Assembly: GCA_026195905.1 (NCBI GenBank)
Contig: JAPHRE010000011.1
Location: 1 to 38,459 of the forward strand
Origin: Pseudopelagicola sp.
GTDB taxonomy: Bacteria; Pseudomonadota; Alphaproteobacteria; Rhodobacterales; Rhodobacteraceae
Reading direction: 5' to 3'
Length of the DNA: 38,459 nucleotides
Positions within the stretch are counted from its first letter, which is position 1. Every line of letters starts with the position of its first letter. The notes below the pieces were generated by a model that was given only the letters and a program-made list of their open reading frames with translations, searched no databases and was not told where the DNA came from. Shown here piece after piece: positions 36,828 to 38,459 of the stretch. The translations under genes were made by a program, and so were the position numbers.

Positions 36828-38376
36828 TCCAGCCCGCGCCCTGATCCTTGCTCTCGCGCTTCCGGTCACGCCCCTCGTCGCGGGGCCGGATGGGGCGGAA
36901 ATCTACCGCGATCAATGTGCCTCCTGCCATGCCGAAACCCGTCTGGGCGGCACAGGTCCGGCGCTCATTCCCGAGGCTCTCACCCGCCTGCGGGGGGCAA
37001 AACTCACCGACATCATCGCATATGGCCGCGTCGCGACCCAGATGCCCGCCTTCGAGCATACGCTCTCGCAAGACGAGATCGCCGCCGTCGCCGCCTATAT
37101 TGCGATGCCGTTGGAAGCCTCTCCGATCTGGACGACCGCAGACATCGACTCCACCCGCGAGATGAACGACGACTATGCTGCGGCCACCGCCCCGGTCTTT
37201 GACGCCGACCCGATGAACATTACGCTCGTTGTCGAAACCGGCGACCACCATGTCAGCGTGCTTGATGGCGATACCTTCGATGTGCTCGACCGGTTCCCGA
37301 CTCCCTTTGCCGTGCATGGGGGGCCGAAATTTAGTCCCGACGGGCGCTATGTCTTCGTCATGTCGCGCGATGGCTGGGTGCAGAAATATGATATCTGGTC
37401 CCTGCAGGAAGTCGGGCGCATCCGCGCCGGCATCAATAGCCGCAACATCGCGATGAGCGCGGATGGCAAATGGCTTGCCGTGGCGAACTACCTTCCCCAC
37501 ACCGTCACCATCCTGTCGACCACCGACCTTACCGTCGCTCAGGTCCGCACCGTCACGGACCATGACGGCAACGAAAGCCGCGTATCTGCGGTCTATCAGG
37601 CTCCACAACGCCAGAGTTTTGTGCTGGCCCTGAAGGACGCCCCGGAAATTTGGGAAATCGCCACGACCGAGGATGGCGGCCCTTTTTATGACGGGTTCGT
37701 GCATAGCCATCAGGCGGACATGAAAGAATCTCTTGGCGCCGAGGAAGGTCTCTTTGCGCGCCGCCGGATCAAGGTCACCGAGCCACTCGACGACTTTTTC
37801 TTCACACCCGACTATCGCAACCTCATCGGCGCAAGCCGCACCGGCGACAAAGGGGTCGTGGTCAATCTTGATGTGGGGCGCGAAATCGCTGAACTTCCCC
37901 TGCCGGGGATGCCGCATCTTGGCTCGGGCATTAGTTGGAACAGCAATGGGCGCGACGTGATGGCAACGCCGCACCTACGCGAAGGTCGCCTCAGCGTGAT
38001 CGACACGGCGGAATGGACCCTCGTCAAGACGATTGATACCGACGGTCCCGGCTTTTTCCTGCGCAGCCACGAGAATACGCCCTACGTCTGGGCCGATGTG
38101 TTCTTTGGTCCAAACCGCGACAAAATGCACATAATTGACAAGAACAGCCTCGAAATCGTGCGCACGCTTGATCCTGCGCCGGGCAAGACCGTAGCCCATA
38201 TCGAATTCACCCGTGACGGGCGCTATGCGCTTGTGTCAATCTGGGAGGACGATGGGGCCGTAATCGTCTACGATGCAGAAACGCTTGAGGAGGTGCGCCG
38301 CCTACCGATGCGCAAACCCTCTGGTAAATATAACGTCTGGAACAAGATCACCTTCTCTGATGGCACAAGTCACTAA
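36802..38376 (+). CDS. nirN: NirN, dihydro-heme d1 dehydrogenase (NirS-like)
   Basis: A cytochrome c plus d1-type propeller protein of about 524 residues, paralogous to NirS. Heme site Cys39-Ala-Ser-Cys42-His43 and probable Met81 lie in the first 110 residues and the propeller fills the rest. NirN introduces the last double bond of heme d1 and hands it to NirS in the periplasm. The start is uncertain: GTG at 36802 has GAGG eight bases upstream and leads into a signal sequence, while ATG at 36775 and ATG at 36814 are alternatives. All overlap the end of nirJ. Confidence 0.9.
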   Translation: MTQSMFSSNPARALILALALPVTPLVAGPDGAEIYRDQCASCHAETRLGGTGPALIPEALTRLRGAKLTDIIAYGRVATQMPAFEHTLSQDEIAAVAAYIAMPLEASPIWTTADIDSTREMNDDYAAATAPVFDADPMNITLVVETGDHHVSVLDGDTFDVLDRFPTPFAVHGGPKFSPDGRYVFVMSRDGWVQKYDIWSLQEVGRIRAGINSRNIAMSADGKWLAVANYLPHTVTILSTTDLTVAQVRTVTDHDGNESRVSAVYQAPQRQSFVLALKDAPEIWEIATTEDGGPFYDGFVHSHQADMKESLGAEEGLFARRRIKVTEPLDDFFFTPDYRNLIGASRTGDKGVVVNLDVGREIAELPLPGMPHLGSGISWNSNGRDVMATPHLREGRLSVIDTAEWTLVKTIDTDGPGFFLRSHENTPYVWADVFFGPNRDKMHIIDKNSLEIVRTLDPAPGKTVAHIEFTRDGRYALVSIWEDDGAVIVYDAETLEEVRRLPMRKPSGKYNVWNKITFSDGTSH

Positions 38377-38459
38377 TCCCTCCGTCCTCATCGTCACACA
38401 TGGAAGCCCGTCCGAACCAGACGTGCAGGAAGCCGCGCTTGCAACCCTTGCCTCGCATA
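38360..38459 (+). CDS. Probable CbiX/SirB-like sirohydrochlorin chelatase (5' part)
   Basis: Only the first 33 codons are inside the window. The N terminus (PSVLIVTHGSPSEPDVQEAA) has the strand-then-His-Gly-Ser start of class II chelatases such as CbiX and SirB, where the His helps bind the metal and tetrapyrrole. The ATG overlaps the nirN coding end by 17 bases, so it belongs to the nir operon. In that setting it would insert ferrous iron into sirohydrochlorin to give siroheme, the substrate of NirDL/GH. The family call from so few residues is tentative. Confidence 0.55.
   Translation, partial: MAQVTNPSVLIVTHGSPSEPDVQEAALATLASH

Overview
The window reads as chromosome of a denitrifying alphaproteobacterium of the Rhodobacteraceae (Roseobacter/Paracoccus side). 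The reasons are the high G+C coding style, typical family neighbours (DUF2125, extensin-like, Hint-domain and tyrA-hisC genes), and nir and nor gene orders close to those of Paracoccus and Rhodobacter. Identity below family level cannot be read from the sequence without a search.

Bases 1-15050 are mostly core chromosome. In order: the 3' part of clpA; an M23 peptidase; a convergent two-gene MotA/ExbB-like plus OmpA/MotB-like motor pair; a ChaC-type gamma-glutamylcyclotransferase; a DUF2125 protein; an overlapping hisC-tyrA-extensin run; a UPF0114 membrane protein; rpsD; a Hint-domain protein; and an LpxR-type lipid A deacylase. An oxyR-katG divergent pair (13951-17225) forms a peroxide-defence module, closed by a strong terminator.

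From 17660 to the right edge almost everything serves denitrification from nitrite to nitrous oxide. A Crp/Fnr regulator without an Fe-S cysteine cluster overlaps a DUF4202 gene. Convergent to them is norCBQDEF-nnrU, the nitric oxide reductase operon on the minus strand. Upstream on the same strand lie an ApbE-type flavin transferase (NirX-like), nnrS and nirI. Divergent from nirI runs nirS-E-C-F-DL-G-H-J-N, encoding cytochrome cd1 nitrite reductase and the heme d1 pathway. It ends in a truncated CbiX/SirB-like chelatase gene. No nap/nar nitrate reductase or nosZ lies inside the window.

Three nearly identical 14-bp sites (TTAAC-N4-GTCAA) lie upstream of norC, nnrS and nirS/nirI. They tie the block into one probable nitric-oxide-responsive regulon whose likely regulator is encoded at 17660-18364. 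NirS makes NO, NorCB removes it, NirE-to-NirN (with the chelatase) make heme d1, and NirI with its flavin transferase supports nir expression or electron supply. The least understood parts are the DUF4202 partner of the regulator, the coiled-coil motor pair at 2334-5542, NnrS placed between nirI and nirX, and the hairpin separating nirS from its cofactor genes.
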